From Geodermatophilus sp. DSM 45219 (GTDB taxonomy: Bacteria; Actinomycetota; Actinomycetes; Mycobacteriales; Geodermatophilaceae): DNA of 64,000 nt. Location: the NCBI RefSeq assembly GCF_900104025.1, contig NZ_FNIQ01000005.1, positions 248,001 through 312,000 of the forward strand, in the 5' to 3' direction. The position numbers and the translations under genes were made by a program. The notes under the pieces were generated by a model, which had not been told where the DNA came from, did no database searches, and worked only from the letters and a program-made list of their open reading frames with translations. Shown piece after piece: positions 26,209 to 34,396 of this stretch; the stretch's first letter is position 1, and each line of letters starts with the position of its first letter.

Positions 26209-26495
26209 GTGCAGATCACCCGGAGCTCGATCGACACCGTCGAGGGCCCGGCCGACCGGTTCACCGGCGAGGTCCACACCGACGCCGTCGCTGCCGCCCC
26301 GGCGCGTCCCGGGTCACCGCCGACCTGGTGCACTTCGTGCCCGGCGCCCGCACCCACTGGCACCGCCACCGGCTGAGCCAGACCGTCTCCGTCACCGAGG
26401 GCGTCCTGCCCGAGGGCGACGACCAGCACACCGTCGTCCACTGGCTGACCCCCGTCACCGACGACGGGTACGCCGCAGCCCCCACCGCCGACTGA
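26209..26495 (+). pseudogene. cupin-domain protein, frameshifted and internally deleted
   Basis: GTG at 26209 follows GAGGAGG and reads [20 protein letters not shown], the start of a common small cupin found beside such dehydrogenases. Near 26304 one base is missing: the first frame then stops at about 26376, while the next frame continues with [20 protein letters not shown] (cupin motif 1, metal-binding H-x-H), then [10 protein letters not shown]. After that the protein jumps to a typical tail, [17 protein letters not shown]; the roughly 40 residues containing cupin motif 2 are absent. Two independent lesions argue for a real pseudogene rather than a sequencing error. Confidence 0.75.
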
Positions 26496-26530
26496 CCCTC
26501 AACCACCACCCACGAACGAGGAGCACCCCC

Positions 26531-27571
26531 ATGCGCGTCAACGCCTACGCCGCCCCCGCCGCCGGCCGGCCCCTGGAGCCCACCACCATCGAGCGCCGGG
26601 ACGTCGGCCCGGACGACGTCCTCATCGAGATCCAGTACGCCGGCATCTGCCACTCCGACATCCACACGGTCAACGGCGACTGGGGCCCGCAGCCCTTCCC
26701 GGTGGTCCCCGGCCACGAGATCGTCGGCGTCGTCGCCGAGGTCGGCTCCGACGTCACCACGCATCGGGTCGGCGACCGGGTCGGCGTCGGCTGCATGGTG
26801 AACTCGTGCGGCGAGTGCGCCAACTGCCGCAACGGTGACGAGCAGTACTGCCTGCGGGGCATGGTCCCCACCTACGCCGGCACAGACCGGGACGGCAGCA
26901 GCACCCAGGGCGGCTACTCCACCCACGTCGTGGTGGACGCCGACTTCGTCCTGCGGGTGCCCGACGGCATCGACCCGTCCGCCGCCGCGCCGCTGCTGTG
27001 CGCCGGCATCACCACGTACTCCCCGCTGCGCCGGTGGGGTGCCGGTCCCGGCAAGCGGGTCGCCGTCGTCGGCCTGGGCGGTCTGGGCCACATGGCCGTG
27101 AAGCTCGCCCACGCGATGGGCGCCGAGGTCACCGTGCTGTCGCAGTCGCTGAAGAAGCAGGAGGACGGCCTGCGGCTCGGCGCCGACCACTACTTCGCCA
27201 CCGGCGACCCGGACACGTTCGCGCAGCTGGCCGGCCGGTTCGACCTGATCGTCAACACCGTGAGCGCCCCCATCGACGTCGACGCCCACCTGTCGCTGCT
27301 GGCGGTGGACGGCGCGCTGGTCAACGTCGGTGCCCCCGCGGAGCCGCTCAGCGTGAACGCGATGTCGCTGATCGGCGGCCGGCGCACCTTCGCCGGCTCG
27401 ATGATCGGCGGCATCGGCGAGACCCAGGAGATGCTCGGCTTCTGCGCCGAGCACGGCATCGGCGCCGAGGTGGAGGTCATCCCCGTCGGCCAGGTCAACG
27501 AGGCCTACGAGCGGGTGCTCGCCTCCGACGTCCGCTACCGGTTCGTCATCGACGCCGCCACCCTGCGGTGA
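26531..27571 (+). CDS. NAD(P)-dependent zinc alcohol/aldehyde dehydrogenase (YahK/CAD type)
   Basis: Cinnamyl-alcohol-dehydrogenase-like MDR enzyme, 346 residues. Catalytic zinc: [14 protein letters not shown] and [10 protein letters not shown]; structural zinc four-Cys lobe [15 protein letters not shown]; Rossmann loop [15 protein letters not shown]. These match YahK/YjgB-type NADPH-dependent aldehyde reductases. Start ATG 26531 with GAGGAG upstream. Its stop overlaps the MFS start by four bases. With the adjacent exporter it suggests aldehyde detoxification or alcohol metabolism; the true substrate is unknown. Confidence 0.92.
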   Translation: MRVNAYAAPAAGRPLEPTTIERRDVGPDDVLIEIQYAGICHSDIHTVNGDWGPQPFPVVPGHEIVGVVAEVGSDVTTHRVGDRVGVGCMVNSCGECANCRNGDEQYCLRGMVPTYAGTDRDGSSTQGGYSTHVVVDADFVLRVPDGIDPSAAAPLLCAGITTYSPLRRWGAGPGKRVAVVGLGGLGHMAVKLAHAMGAEVTVLSQSLKKQEDGLRLGADHYFATGDPDTFAQLAGRFDLIVNTVSAPIDVDAHLSLLAVDGALVNVGAPAEPLSVNAMSLIGGRRTFAGSMIGGIGETQEMLGFCAEHGIGAEVEVIPVGQVNEAYERVLASDVRYRFVIDAATLR

Positions 27572-28818
27572 CCTCGGACCAGGTGACCCGCCTGGAGGGG
27601 ACGGCGACCTCGCCCGCCGTCCCCTCCGGGCACGGTGGCGCGACCGGGCGGCTCCCGGCGGTCGTGTACGTGCTGGCCGTCGGCACGTTCCTCATGCTGA
27701 CCACAGAGTTCGTCGTCGCGGGGCTGCTGCCGGAGATCGCCGGGGACCTGCAGGTCACCGTGGCCCAGGCCGGGCTGCTCATCACGGTGTTCGCGGTGGG
27801 CATGGTCGTCGGCGCCCCCACGATGGCGCTGCTCACCCGGGGGCTGCCACGCCGGACGACGTTGCTGCTGTCCCTCGCCGTGTTCGCGGTCGGGCACGTC
27901 GTCGTGGCGGTGGGGAGCAGCTTCCCGGTCCTGCTCGCGGCCCGGTTCGTGACCGCCTTCGCGACGGGGGCGTTCTGGGCGGTGGCGTCGGTGGCGGCCA
28001 CCCGCGCCGCCGGTCCCGGCGCCAGCGCCCGGGCCCTCGGGCTGGTGGGCGCCGGCGGGATGCTGGCCAACGTCCTCGGGGTGCCGCTGGGCGCCTTCGC
28101 CGGGCAGCTGTCGGGCTGGCGCGGACCCTTCTGGGCACTGGCCGTCCTGGCGCTGGCCGCCGTGCCGCTGATCGCGCGGCAGGTCCCGCGCGACGAGGAC
28201 CGCCGGCAGCCGGTCCCTCTGCGGTCGGAGCTCGGGGCGGTGCGGTCCGGTCGGCTGTGGCTGGTGCTCGCGGCCTGCGCGACCACCACCGGCGGCGTGC
28301 TGTCGGTCTACTCCTACGTCTCCCCGCTGCTGACCGACGCCGCCGGGCTCGCGCCCTCCTGGGTGCCGCTGGTGCTCGTCGGGTTCGGCATCGGCTCGCT
28401 CGTCGGCACGATCGTCGGTGGTCGCCTCGGTGACGTCCGCCCGCACGCGACCACCATCGCGGTCGCGGCGTCGACCACGGTCGTGCTGCTGGCGATCTGC
28501 CTGCTGTCCGCCCACCCCGTGCCCACGGCGCTGCTGGTGGTCCTGCTCGGCCTGCTCGGGCTCAGCGCCAACCCGGTGCTGTCCGCGCTGGCGGTCCGCT
28601 TCTCCGGCGTGGCGCCCACGCTGGGAGTGGCGATGTCGGTCTCGGCCTACAACCTCGGCACCGCGGTCGGCTCCTGGGGCGCCGGCCGGGCCCTCGACTC
28701 CGGCCTCGGGGCAACCGGCCCCGCCGTGGTCGGCGTGGGCTCCGCCGTGCTGACCCTCGTTCCCACGGTCGCCATCGCCTCGCTCCAGCGCCGCTCCCCG
28801 TCCGGCGGCGGAGCATGA
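27568..28818 (+). CDS. MFS exporter, DHA1 family (AraJ/Cmx-like)
   Basis: A 12-helix major facilitator, 416 residues. Helix 1 has [20 protein letters not shown], typical of AraJ/NepI/Cmx drug or sugar efflux proteins; motif A in the loop after helix 2 is degenerate ([15 protein letters not shown]); helix 5 has [20 protein letters not shown] (motif C-like antiporter signature). The GTG start overlaps the dehydrogenase stop (GTGA). It is likely a proton-driven exporter of a small compound. Its link to the dehydrogenases is positional only. Confidence 0.88.
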   Translation: MTSDQVTRLEGTATSPAVPSGHGGATGRLPAVVYVLAVGTFLMLTTEFVVAGLLPEIAGDLQVTVAQAGLLITVFAVGMVVGAPTMALLTRGLPRRTTLLLSLAVFAVGHVVVAVGSSFPVLLAARFVTAFATGAFWAVASVAATRAAGPGASARALGLVGAGGMLANVLGVPLGAFAGQLSGWRGPFWALAVLALAAVPLIARQVPRDEDRRQPVPLRSELGAVRSGRLWLVLAACATTTGGVLSVYSYVSPLLTDAAGLAPSWVPLVLVGFGIGSLVGTIVGGRLGDVRPHATTIAVAASTTVVLLAICLLSAHPVPTALLVVLLGLLGLSANPVLSALAVRFSGVAPTLGVAMSVSAYNLGTAVGSWGAGRALDSGLGATGPAVVGVGSAVLTLVPTVAIASLQRRSPSGGGA

Positions 28819-28851
28819 GCACCGGCTGGTGCACGGGGGCGGGCCGACGCC

Positions 28852-30009
28852 CTACCGCAGGAGGCTCCGTGCGATCACCATGCGCTGGATCTGGTTGGTG
28901 CCCTCGTAGATCTGGGTGATCTTGGCGTCGCGCATCATCCGCTCGACCGGGAAGTCCTGCGTGTACCCGGCGCCGCCGAAGAGCTGGACGGCATCGGTGG
29001 TGACCTGCATGGCGACGTCGGAGGCGAAGGCCTTGGCCGAGGCCGAGATCCGGGTGACGTCGGGGCGGCCCTGCTCGCCGGCGGCCGCGGCGACGTAGAC
29101 CAGGTGGCGGGCGGCCTCGATCCGCATCTCCATGTCGGCGAGCATGAACTGCACGCCCTGGAACTCCCCGATCGCCTTGCCGAACTGCTTGCGCTCCTTG
29201 ACGTAGGCGACGGCGGCGTCCAGCGCGCCCTGGGCGATGCCCACGGCCTGCGCGCCGATGGTCGGGCGGGTGGAGTCCAGCGTCCGCAACGCGGTCTTGA
29301 AGCCGGTGCCGGGTTCGCCGACGATGCGGTCGGCCGGGATGGTGCAGTCGGTGAGGTAGAGCTCGCAGGTGGGCGAGCCCTTGATGCCCATCTTGCGCTC
29401 CTTGGGGCCCACCGCGAAGCCGGGGTCGTCCCGGTGGACGGCGAAGGCGGAGATGCCGTTGGCGCCCTTCTCCGGGTCGGTGACCGCCATGACCGTGTAC
29501 CACTCGGAGATGCCGGAGTTGGTGATCCAGGCCTTGGTGCCGTTCAGCACCCAGCTGTCCCCGTCGAGCCGGGCCCGGGTCCGCATCGCGGCGGCGTCGG
29601 AGCCGGCCTCGCGCTCGGACAGGCCGTAGCTGATCATCGCGTCGCCGGCGGCGATCGGGCGCAGCACCCGCTGCTTGAGCTCCTCGCTGCCGGCCAGGAT
29701 CACCGGCACCGAGCCGAGCTTGTTCACCGCGGGGATCAGCGAGGCGCTGGCATCGACCCGGGCGACCTCCTCGATGACGATGCAGGTGGCGATCGCGTCG
29801 GCGCCCTCCCCGCCGTAGGCCTCCGGGATGTGGGTGGCGTGGAAGCCGGCGGCGGTGAGCGCCTTCTGCGCCTCGACCGGGAACCGCGAGTCGGCGTCGA
29901 CCTCGGCGGCGTACGGCGCGATCTCCCGCTCCGCGATGTCCCGGACCGCCTCGCGGATCGCCTCGTGCTCGTCGGTCAGGGCGTACAGCCCGGCAGCATT
30001 GTTACCCAC
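28852..30009 (-). CDS. acyl-CoA dehydrogenase (FadE25-type)
   Basis: FAD-dependent first step of beta-oxidation, 385 residues. Catalytic Glu in QIYEGTNQIQRMV near the C-terminus; FAD/substrate block MISYGLSEREAGSDAAAM; KAWITNSGISEWY; FGGAGYTQDFPVER. This is the short/branched-chain type. The GTG at 30009 sits 6 bases after TACGAT with no ribosome binding site, suggesting a leaderless mRNA. In M. tuberculosis fadE25 is likewise next to purE/purK (from memory), which supports orthology. Confidence 0.93.
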   Translation of the reverse strand: MGNNAAGLYALTDEHEAIREAVRDIAEREIAPYAAEVDADSRFPVEAQKALTAAGFHATHIPEAYGGEGADAIATCIVIEEVARVDASASLIPAVNKLGSVPVILAGSEELKQRVLRPIAAGDAMISYGLSEREAGSDAAAMRTRARLDGDSWVLNGTKAWITNSGISEWYTVMAVTDPEKGANGISAFAVHRDDPGFAVGPKERKMGIKGSPTCELYLTDCTIPADRIVGEPGTGFKTALRTLDSTRPTIGAQAVGIAQGALDAAVAYVKERKQFGKAIGEFQGVQFMLADMEMRIEAARHLVYVAAAAGEQGRPDVTRISASAKAFASDVAMQVTTDAVQLFGGAGYTQDFPVERMMRDAKITQIYEGTNQIQRMVIARSLLR

Positions 30010-30015
30010 GAGTAG

Positions 30016-30021
30016 ATCGTA
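30016..30021 (-). promoter_or_regulatory. -10 element TACGAT, leaderless start of acyl-CoA dehydrogenase
   Basis: TACGAT on the minus strand followed by exactly 6 bases and then the GTG at 30009; no Shine-Dalgarno sequence. Confidence 0.5.
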
Positions 30022-30034
30022 GGACGCCGTCCGG

Positions 30035-30535
30035 TCAGGAGGAAGCGAGCCGCTCCTGCAGCGTGGCGTCCCGCGCGAGGACCGACTCGGCGAGGTCGGC
30101 CTGGAACCGCTCGACGGCGGCCCGCAGCCGCGGGTCCGACGCCGCGAGGATGCGCACGGCGAGCAGCCCGGCGTTGCGGCCGCCGCCGATGGAGACCGTC
30201 GCGACCGGGACGCCGGCCGGCATCTGCACGATCGAGAGCAGGCTGTCCAGCCCGTCGAGGCGGTCCAGCGGCCGGGGGACGCCGATGACCGGCAGCGGCG
30301 TGGCCGCGGCGACCATCCCGGGCAGGTGGGCGGCTCCCCCGGCACCGGCGATCACCACCCGCAGCCCGCGCCCGGCGGCCGTCTCGGCGTACTCGAGCAT
30401 CCGCCGCGGGGTGCGGTGCGCGGAGACCACGTGCGCCTCGAACCGGACGTCGAACTCGCCCAGTGCCCGGGCGGCCGGCTCCATCACCGGCCAGTCCGAG
30501 TCGCTGCCCATGACGATGCCGACGATCGGGTCCAC
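30035..30535 (-). CDS. purE: N5-carboxyaminoimidazole ribonucleotide mutase
   Basis: Converts N5-CAIR to CAIR in purine synthesis. 166 residues. [18 protein letters not shown] is the class I PurE phosphate loop; [15 protein letters not shown] holds the catalytic His; [17 protein letters not shown] and [16 protein letters not shown] are the remaining active-site blocks. The GTG start at 30535 lies 9 bases after the purK stop, so the two are cotranscribed. Confidence 0.96.
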   Translation of the reverse strand: MDPIVGIVMGSDSDWPVMEPAARALGEFDVRFEAHVVSAHRTPRRMLEYAETAAGRGLRVVIAGAGGAAHLPGMVAAATPLPVIGVPRPLDRLDGLDSLLSIVQMPAGVPVATVSIGGGRNAGLLAVRILAASDPRLRAAVERFQADLAESVLARDATLQERLASS

Positions 30536-30544
30536 GCGTGCTCC

Positions 30545-31750
30545 TCAGTGCTCGGGATCGAAGGCGAACGCGGGGTCGACCTCGCCGTCGGCCAGGTAGC
30601 GGGCCGCCGCGACCGCCCGCGCCCGCACCTCGGCCAGCTCGGACCCCAGCGCGGTCACGTGGCCGAGCTTGCGGCCGGGACGCTGGCCCTTGCCGTACCA
30701 GTGCAGCTTCACGTCGGGCCAGTGGGCCATGAGGTGGTGCACCCGCTCGTCGAGGCCGGGCCCGGTCCAGCCGTCGGCGGCCGCGCGCCCGCCGAGGACG
30801 TTGGCCATCACCACCACCGGCGCGGCCATCGCGGTGGCTCCCAGCGGGTAGTCCAGGACGGCGCGCAGGTGCTGCTCGAACTGGCTGGTGCGCGAGCCCT
30901 CGATGGTCCAGTGCCCGGAGTTGTGCGGCCGCATCGCGAGCTCGTTCACCAGGACGCCGTCCGCCGTCTGGAACAGCTCGACGGCGAGCACCCCCACCAC
31001 GCCGACGCGGTCGGCGACCCGGACCGCGAGCTCCTGGGCGGCGGTCGCGCTCTCCTCGTCCAGGCCGGGCGCCGGGGCCAGCACCTCGGTGTTGATGCCG
31101 TCGCGCTGCACGGTCTCGACCACCGGCCAGACGGCGACCTGCCCGAACGGTGACCGGGCGACCAGCGCGGAGAGCTCCCTGACCATCGGGACCCGCTGCT
31201 CGGCCAGCAGCACGTCGTACCGGCCGAAGAGGTCCCGGGCGTCGTCCGGACCGTCGACCATGAACACGCCGCGCCCGTCGTAGCCGCCGCGCGGCGCCTT
31301 GAGCACCACCGGCCAGCCGTGCCGCTCGCCGAACGCGGCGACCTCGTCGGTCGAGGTGACCTCCGCCCAGGCCGGCTGCGGCTCACCCGCCGCCGCCAGC
31401 GCCCGGCGCAGGACCAGCTTGTCCTGCGCGTGGACCAGGGCATCGGAGCCGGGCGCAACCCGGTGCCCGGCGGCCTCCAGGGCTCGCAGGTGGCCGGTGG
31501 GCACGTGCTCGTGGTCGAAGGTGACCACCGTGGCGCCGTCGGCGACGGCCAGCAACGCGTCGAGGTCGCGGTGGTCGCCGAGCCGGACGTCGGCGGCCAC
31601 CAGGGCCGCGGACTCGTCCGCGCCGGTGGACAGCACCCGCAGCGACTGGCCGAGCGCGATGGCCGCCTGGTGGGTCATCCGGGCCAGCTGACCGCCGCCG
31701 ACCATCGCGACGACGGGCAGTCCGGTGCGCGGGTCGAGTGGGGACGCCAT
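30545..31750 (-). CDS. purK: N5-carboxyaminoimidazole ribonucleotide synthase
   Basis: ATP-grasp enzyme carboxylating AIR to N5-CAIR. 401 residues. PVVAMVGGGQLARMTHQAA is the PurK N-terminal dinucleotide-like loop; VVLKAPRGGYDGRGVFMVDG is the ATP-grasp glycine-rich loop; VFQTADGV-type text and NELAMRPHNSGHWTIEGS give the metal/carboxylate site. The ATG at 31750 is preferred over an in-frame start ten codons upstream; TACCCT lies 9 bases before it, so initiation may be leaderless. First gene of purK-purE. Confidence 0.96.
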   Translation of the reverse strand: MASPLDPRTGLPVVAMVGGGQLARMTHQAAIALGQSLRVLSTGADESAALVAADVRLGDHRDLDALLAVADGATVVTFDHEHVPTGHLRALEAAGHRVAPGSDALVHAQDKLVLRRALAAAGEPQPAWAEVTSTDEVAAFGERHGWPVVLKAPRGGYDGRGVFMVDGPDDARDLFGRYDVLLAEQRVPMVRELSALVARSPFGQVAVWPVVETVQRDGINTEVLAPAPGLDEESATAAQELAVRVADRVGVVGVLAVELFQTADGVLVNELAMRPHNSGHWTIEGSRTSQFEQHLRAVLDYPLGATAMAAPVVVMANVLGGRAAADGWTGPGLDERVHHLMAHWPDVKLHWYGKGQRPGRKLGHVTALGSELAEVRARAVAAARYLADGEVDPAFAFDPEH

Positions 31751-31816
31751 GGTGGGCCGAGGGTAGCGAGGCCCCGACACCCGGCCGGAACCGCCTGAGG
31801 ACCCGGCCGCGGTCCG

Positions 31817-31822
31817 TACAGT
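31817..31822 (+). promoter_or_regulatory. -10 element TACAGT of GtrA gene
   Basis: TACAGT ending 8 bases before the GTG at 31831, with no ribosome binding site; consistent with a leaderless transcript divergent from purK. Confidence 0.45.
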
Positions 31823-31830
31823 CGGCGGGC

Positions 31831-32322
31831 GTGCCGCTCCTGGAGACCGTGAGCCGTCGAGCCGGGACGACCGGGCGGCTGCTGCTCAAGGAACTGGGCG
31901 CGTTCGGCGTGGTCGGCGCGGTGTGCTTCGCCGTCGACGTCGGCCTGTTCTGGGTCCTATACACGCAGGCCGGTCTGTCCGCGGTGGCGGCCAAGCTCGT
32001 CGCGACGCTGGTGGCGATGACGCTGGCGTTCCTCGGCCACCGGTACTGGTCCTTCTCCCACCGGGCGCGGACCGGGGTGCGCCGCGAGTACCTGCTGTTC
32101 GCCGTCGTCAACGGGGTGACGCTGCTGCAGGGCCTGGCGATCGTCTGGTTCGTGCGCCACCCGCTCGGCCAGGAGAGCGCGCTCGTGCTGCAGCTGGCCA
32201 ACGTGGGCTCGATCGCCCTCGGCACGGTGATCCGCTTCCTGGCCTACCGGCGCCTGGTGTTCCCCTCCGCCGTGCCTGCGGTGGCCGCGCCGGCGGGCCG
32301 GCCGCAGCCGACCGGCAGCTGA
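31831..32322 (+). CDS. GtrA-family membrane protein (Rv3277-like)
   Basis: 163 residues, four predicted membrane helices: FGVVGAVCFAVDVGLFWVLY, VAAKLVATLVAMTLAFLGHR, YLLFAVVNGVTLLQGLAIVW and VGSIALGTVIRFLAYRRLVF. The FLGHRYWSFSHR element at the end of helix 2 is the conserved GtrA signature. Such proteins move or help use polyprenyl-phosphate sugars. It is unrelated in context to the other GtrA gene in this window; this one sits in the conserved purK-birA neighbourhood. A leaderless start is proposed. Confidence 0.88.
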   Translation: MPLLETVSRRAGTTGRLLLKELGAFGVVGAVCFAVDVGLFWVLYTQAGLSAVAAKLVATLVAMTLAFLGHRYWSFSHRARTGVRREYLLFAVVNGVTLLQGLAIVWFVRHPLGQESALVLQLANVGSIALGTVIRFLAYRRLVFPSAVPAVAAPAGRPQPTGS

Positions 32323-32338
32323 GCCGCCGAGGGGGCGG

Positions 32339-32737
32339 TCAGTCCGCGGCGGGGGGCGGCGACGCCACGAGCCGGTCGAACACGAGGTCGGTCATCTGGG
32401 CGACCCGCAGCGACAGGCGGCGGGACTCCTCCAGCCCGGCGTCCACGTCGGCGATCCTCGCGTCCAGGTCGTCCGCGCGGCCGACCAGCCGGGCGATGGC
32501 GTCGTCGGCGACCCCGCCGCGGACCCGGGCGTCGTCCAGGTCCGAGCGGACCGACGCCGCTGCTGCCGCGGTCTCCTCGACCCGGGCGCCGAGCTGGTCG
32601 GTGCGACGCCGCAGCTCCTCCAGCTGGGCCCGCACCTCGGCGACCTCACCGGCCAGCACCCGCACCGTCTCCAGCGCCTCGACCGTTCGGGGCAGGGCGC
32701 GGCGGAACGCCGCCCCGGCCACCTGGCGGGGGCCCAT
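32339..32737 (-). CDS. small coiled-coil protein
   Basis: 132 residues with no signal peptide or membrane segment. Residues about 20-120 are a near-continuous heptad pattern rich in Ala, Leu, Glu and Arg (VEALETVRVLAGEVAEVRAQ, LEELRRRTDQLGARVEETAA), so a coiled coil is likely. The ATG at 32737 overlaps the stop of the LicD-methyltransferase gene by one base (TGATG), implying co-translation and a possible partner or scaffold role. No family is recognised. Confidence 0.7.
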   Translation of the reverse strand: MGPRQVAGAAFRRALPRTVEALETVRVLAGEVAEVRAQLEELRRRTDQLGARVEETAAAAASVRSDLDDARVRGGVADDAIARLVGRADDLDARIADVDAGLEESRRLSLRVAQMTDLVFDRLVASPPPAAD

Positions 32738-34320
32738 CAGACGGCGCCCAGGCGGAGCCGCGCCACCCACGGGTCCTCCTCGCCGTAGGGCGCCAGACCG
32801 CGCCCCTCGACCAGCGAGAGGACCTTGAGCTCGTGCTCCTTGGCCTCCAGCACCACCTGCTGGGGATCCAGGTAGCGCCGGAAGTGGTCCCCGAAGACGT
32901 GCTTCTCGCGCTCGTCGCGGTCGGTCCGGAACTCCAGCCAGCACTCACCGCCGCGCCGGGCGACGGCCGCGGCCAGGGTCCACAGGTTGGCGCGCGCCAG
33001 GTCGTCGATGGCGTGCACGAGGAACCGCGCGTACAGGTGCCAGTCGACCGCCGGGTCCATCTGCCCGGCCACCTCCGCGACCTGGTGCAGGTCGGCGAGG
33101 TTGACCACCCGGAAATCGGCCGCCCACCCCTCGCGATCCGCCGCCGCGCGCCCGCGCTCGATCGCCGCCGACGAGTAGTCCAGCGCGAGGACGGGGCGCC
33201 CGGTGCGGGCGAAGTAGCGGGCGTCGCGGCCGGTGCCGGTCCCCACGTCGAGCACCCCGGCCGCCGGCGGCAGCTGCTCGGCGACCCAGGTAGCGAACCC
33301 CGACTCCACCGGTGGCACCCGGTCGACGTCCGCGCTCGCGTAGAAGTCCTGCCAGTAGTCGCGCTGCATGCCGAACTCTCCCATCCAGGTGCTGAGCCGA
33401 GACCGCACGGGGTGCGGGGTGGTGAAGGTGAACGACGGGTCCGGCGTCCGCCAGCCGGGGCCGTAGGTCGCGGCGAGCAGGGCCTCGACCTCGACCGGTG
33501 CCGGGTAGGCCCGGCCGCGGATGCCGATCTCCGTGCGCTCCCCGAGGTCCAGGCCCTCGGCTCCGACCTGGAAGCACAGGTAGGTGCGTCCCTCCGTCAC
33601 GAACGCCGTGAAGACGTCGATGTAGTGGTCCAGCCCCTCGTCGCCGCCGCCGAAGAACAGCTGGAGGTGGCCGCCGCTGTGCCGGCTGACCACGTGCCCC
33701 CGCGCCCGGAGGGCACGTTCGAGCTCGAGGTTCTCGCGGACGACGTCCAGCGGGTGCTGGTGCCGGGACAGGTAGCCGAGGTCGGCGTCGTCGTCGTGCG
33801 GGATCAGGTCGCCGTCCCGCGTGGCGCCGAGCAGGGTGCCGTACACGACGAACGGCGGCAGGCCGAGGTCCTCCAGGTCGCCCCGGACCCGGTCGAGCCG
33901 GTCGAGCAGGCGGTCCTGCAGCAGCTGCGCGTCCGAGGGGGCGAGGCCGTCGAAGCTGGGTGCCAGCCGGCCCCACTTGTTGACCGAGAGCCAGCGCCCC
34001 TCGGCGTCCGACAGGTCGAGGGCGCCGTCGGACCCGTCGAAGGCCACCACGGCGGAGGCCAGGAGGTCCTTGGTGACGGCGTCGCGGAGCGTGACCTCGG
34101 CCCGACCCGAGAGCACCTGCGCGAGCGCGTCGGGCCAGCGCCAGACGTGTGTCGAACCGCGGACCTCCTCGGCGCCGTCCACCCGGAGGGACACCGTCCG
34201 GTAGCCCTGGAGGAGGACGTCGACCACCTGCGGCGTCGTCCGCGCACCACCGAGGTCCACGGTGAGCGTGTCCCGGTCGGCCCTCAGGGCAGCCGATCGG
34301 GCCTCGGGGGTGGCGGGCAT
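32737..34320 (-). CDS. LicD-family domain fused to SAM-dependent methyltransferase
   Basis: 527 residues in three parts: an N-terminal beta-rich region (about 1-125) of unknown type; a LicD/FKTN-like nucleotidyltransferase-fold domain (about 135-310) with the signature YGTLLGATRDGDLIPHDDDA at 160-179; and a class I methyltransferase domain (about 345-525) with motif I GVLDVGTGTGRDARYFA and motif-II-like VLALDYSSAAIERG. LicD enzymes transfer phosphocholine or other phospho-substituents to glycans. The fusion suggests that a phospho-linked group is both transferred and methylated. The start is supported by TACAGT 6 bases upstream (leaderless). The metal-binding DDDAD is intact; the substrate is unknown. 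Confidence 0.8.
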   Translation of the reverse strand: MPATPEARSAALRADRDTLTVDLGGARTTPQVVDVLLQGYRTVSLRVDGAEEVRGSTHVWRWPDALAQVLSGRAEVTLRDAVTKDLLASAVVAFDGSDGALDLSDAEGRWLSVNKWGRLAPSFDGLAPSDAQLLQDRLLDRLDRVRGDLEDLGLPPFVVYGTLLGATRDGDLIPHDDDADLGYLSRHQHPLDVVRENLELERALRARGHVVSRHSGGHLQLFFGGGDEGLDHYIDVFTAFVTEGRTYLCFQVGAEGLDLGERTEIGIRGRAYPAPVEVEALLAATYGPGWRTPDPSFTFTTPHPVRSRLSTWMGEFGMQRDYWQDFYASADVDRVPPVESGFATWVAEQLPPAAGVLDVGTGTGRDARYFARTGRPVLALDYSSAAIERGRAAADREGWAADFRVVNLADLHQVAEVAGQMDPAVDWHLYARFLVHAIDDLARANLWTLAAAVARRGGECWLEFRTDRDEREKHVFGDHFRRYLDPQQVVLEAKEHELKVLSLVEGRGLAPYGEEDPWVARLRLGAV

Positions 34321-34326
34321 CAGCTC

Positions 34327-34332
34327 ACTGTA
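34327..34332 (-). promoter_or_regulatory. -10 element TACAGT, leaderless start of LicD-methyltransferase gene
   Basis: TACAGT on the minus strand, 6 bases, then ATG at 34320. No ribosome binding site. Confidence 0.5.
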
Positions 34333-34396
34333 GGTGGCCGCATCGACACGCAGCCGTCTCCGAACAGGGGTACGGCTGTCTCCACCCGCGGGCGGC

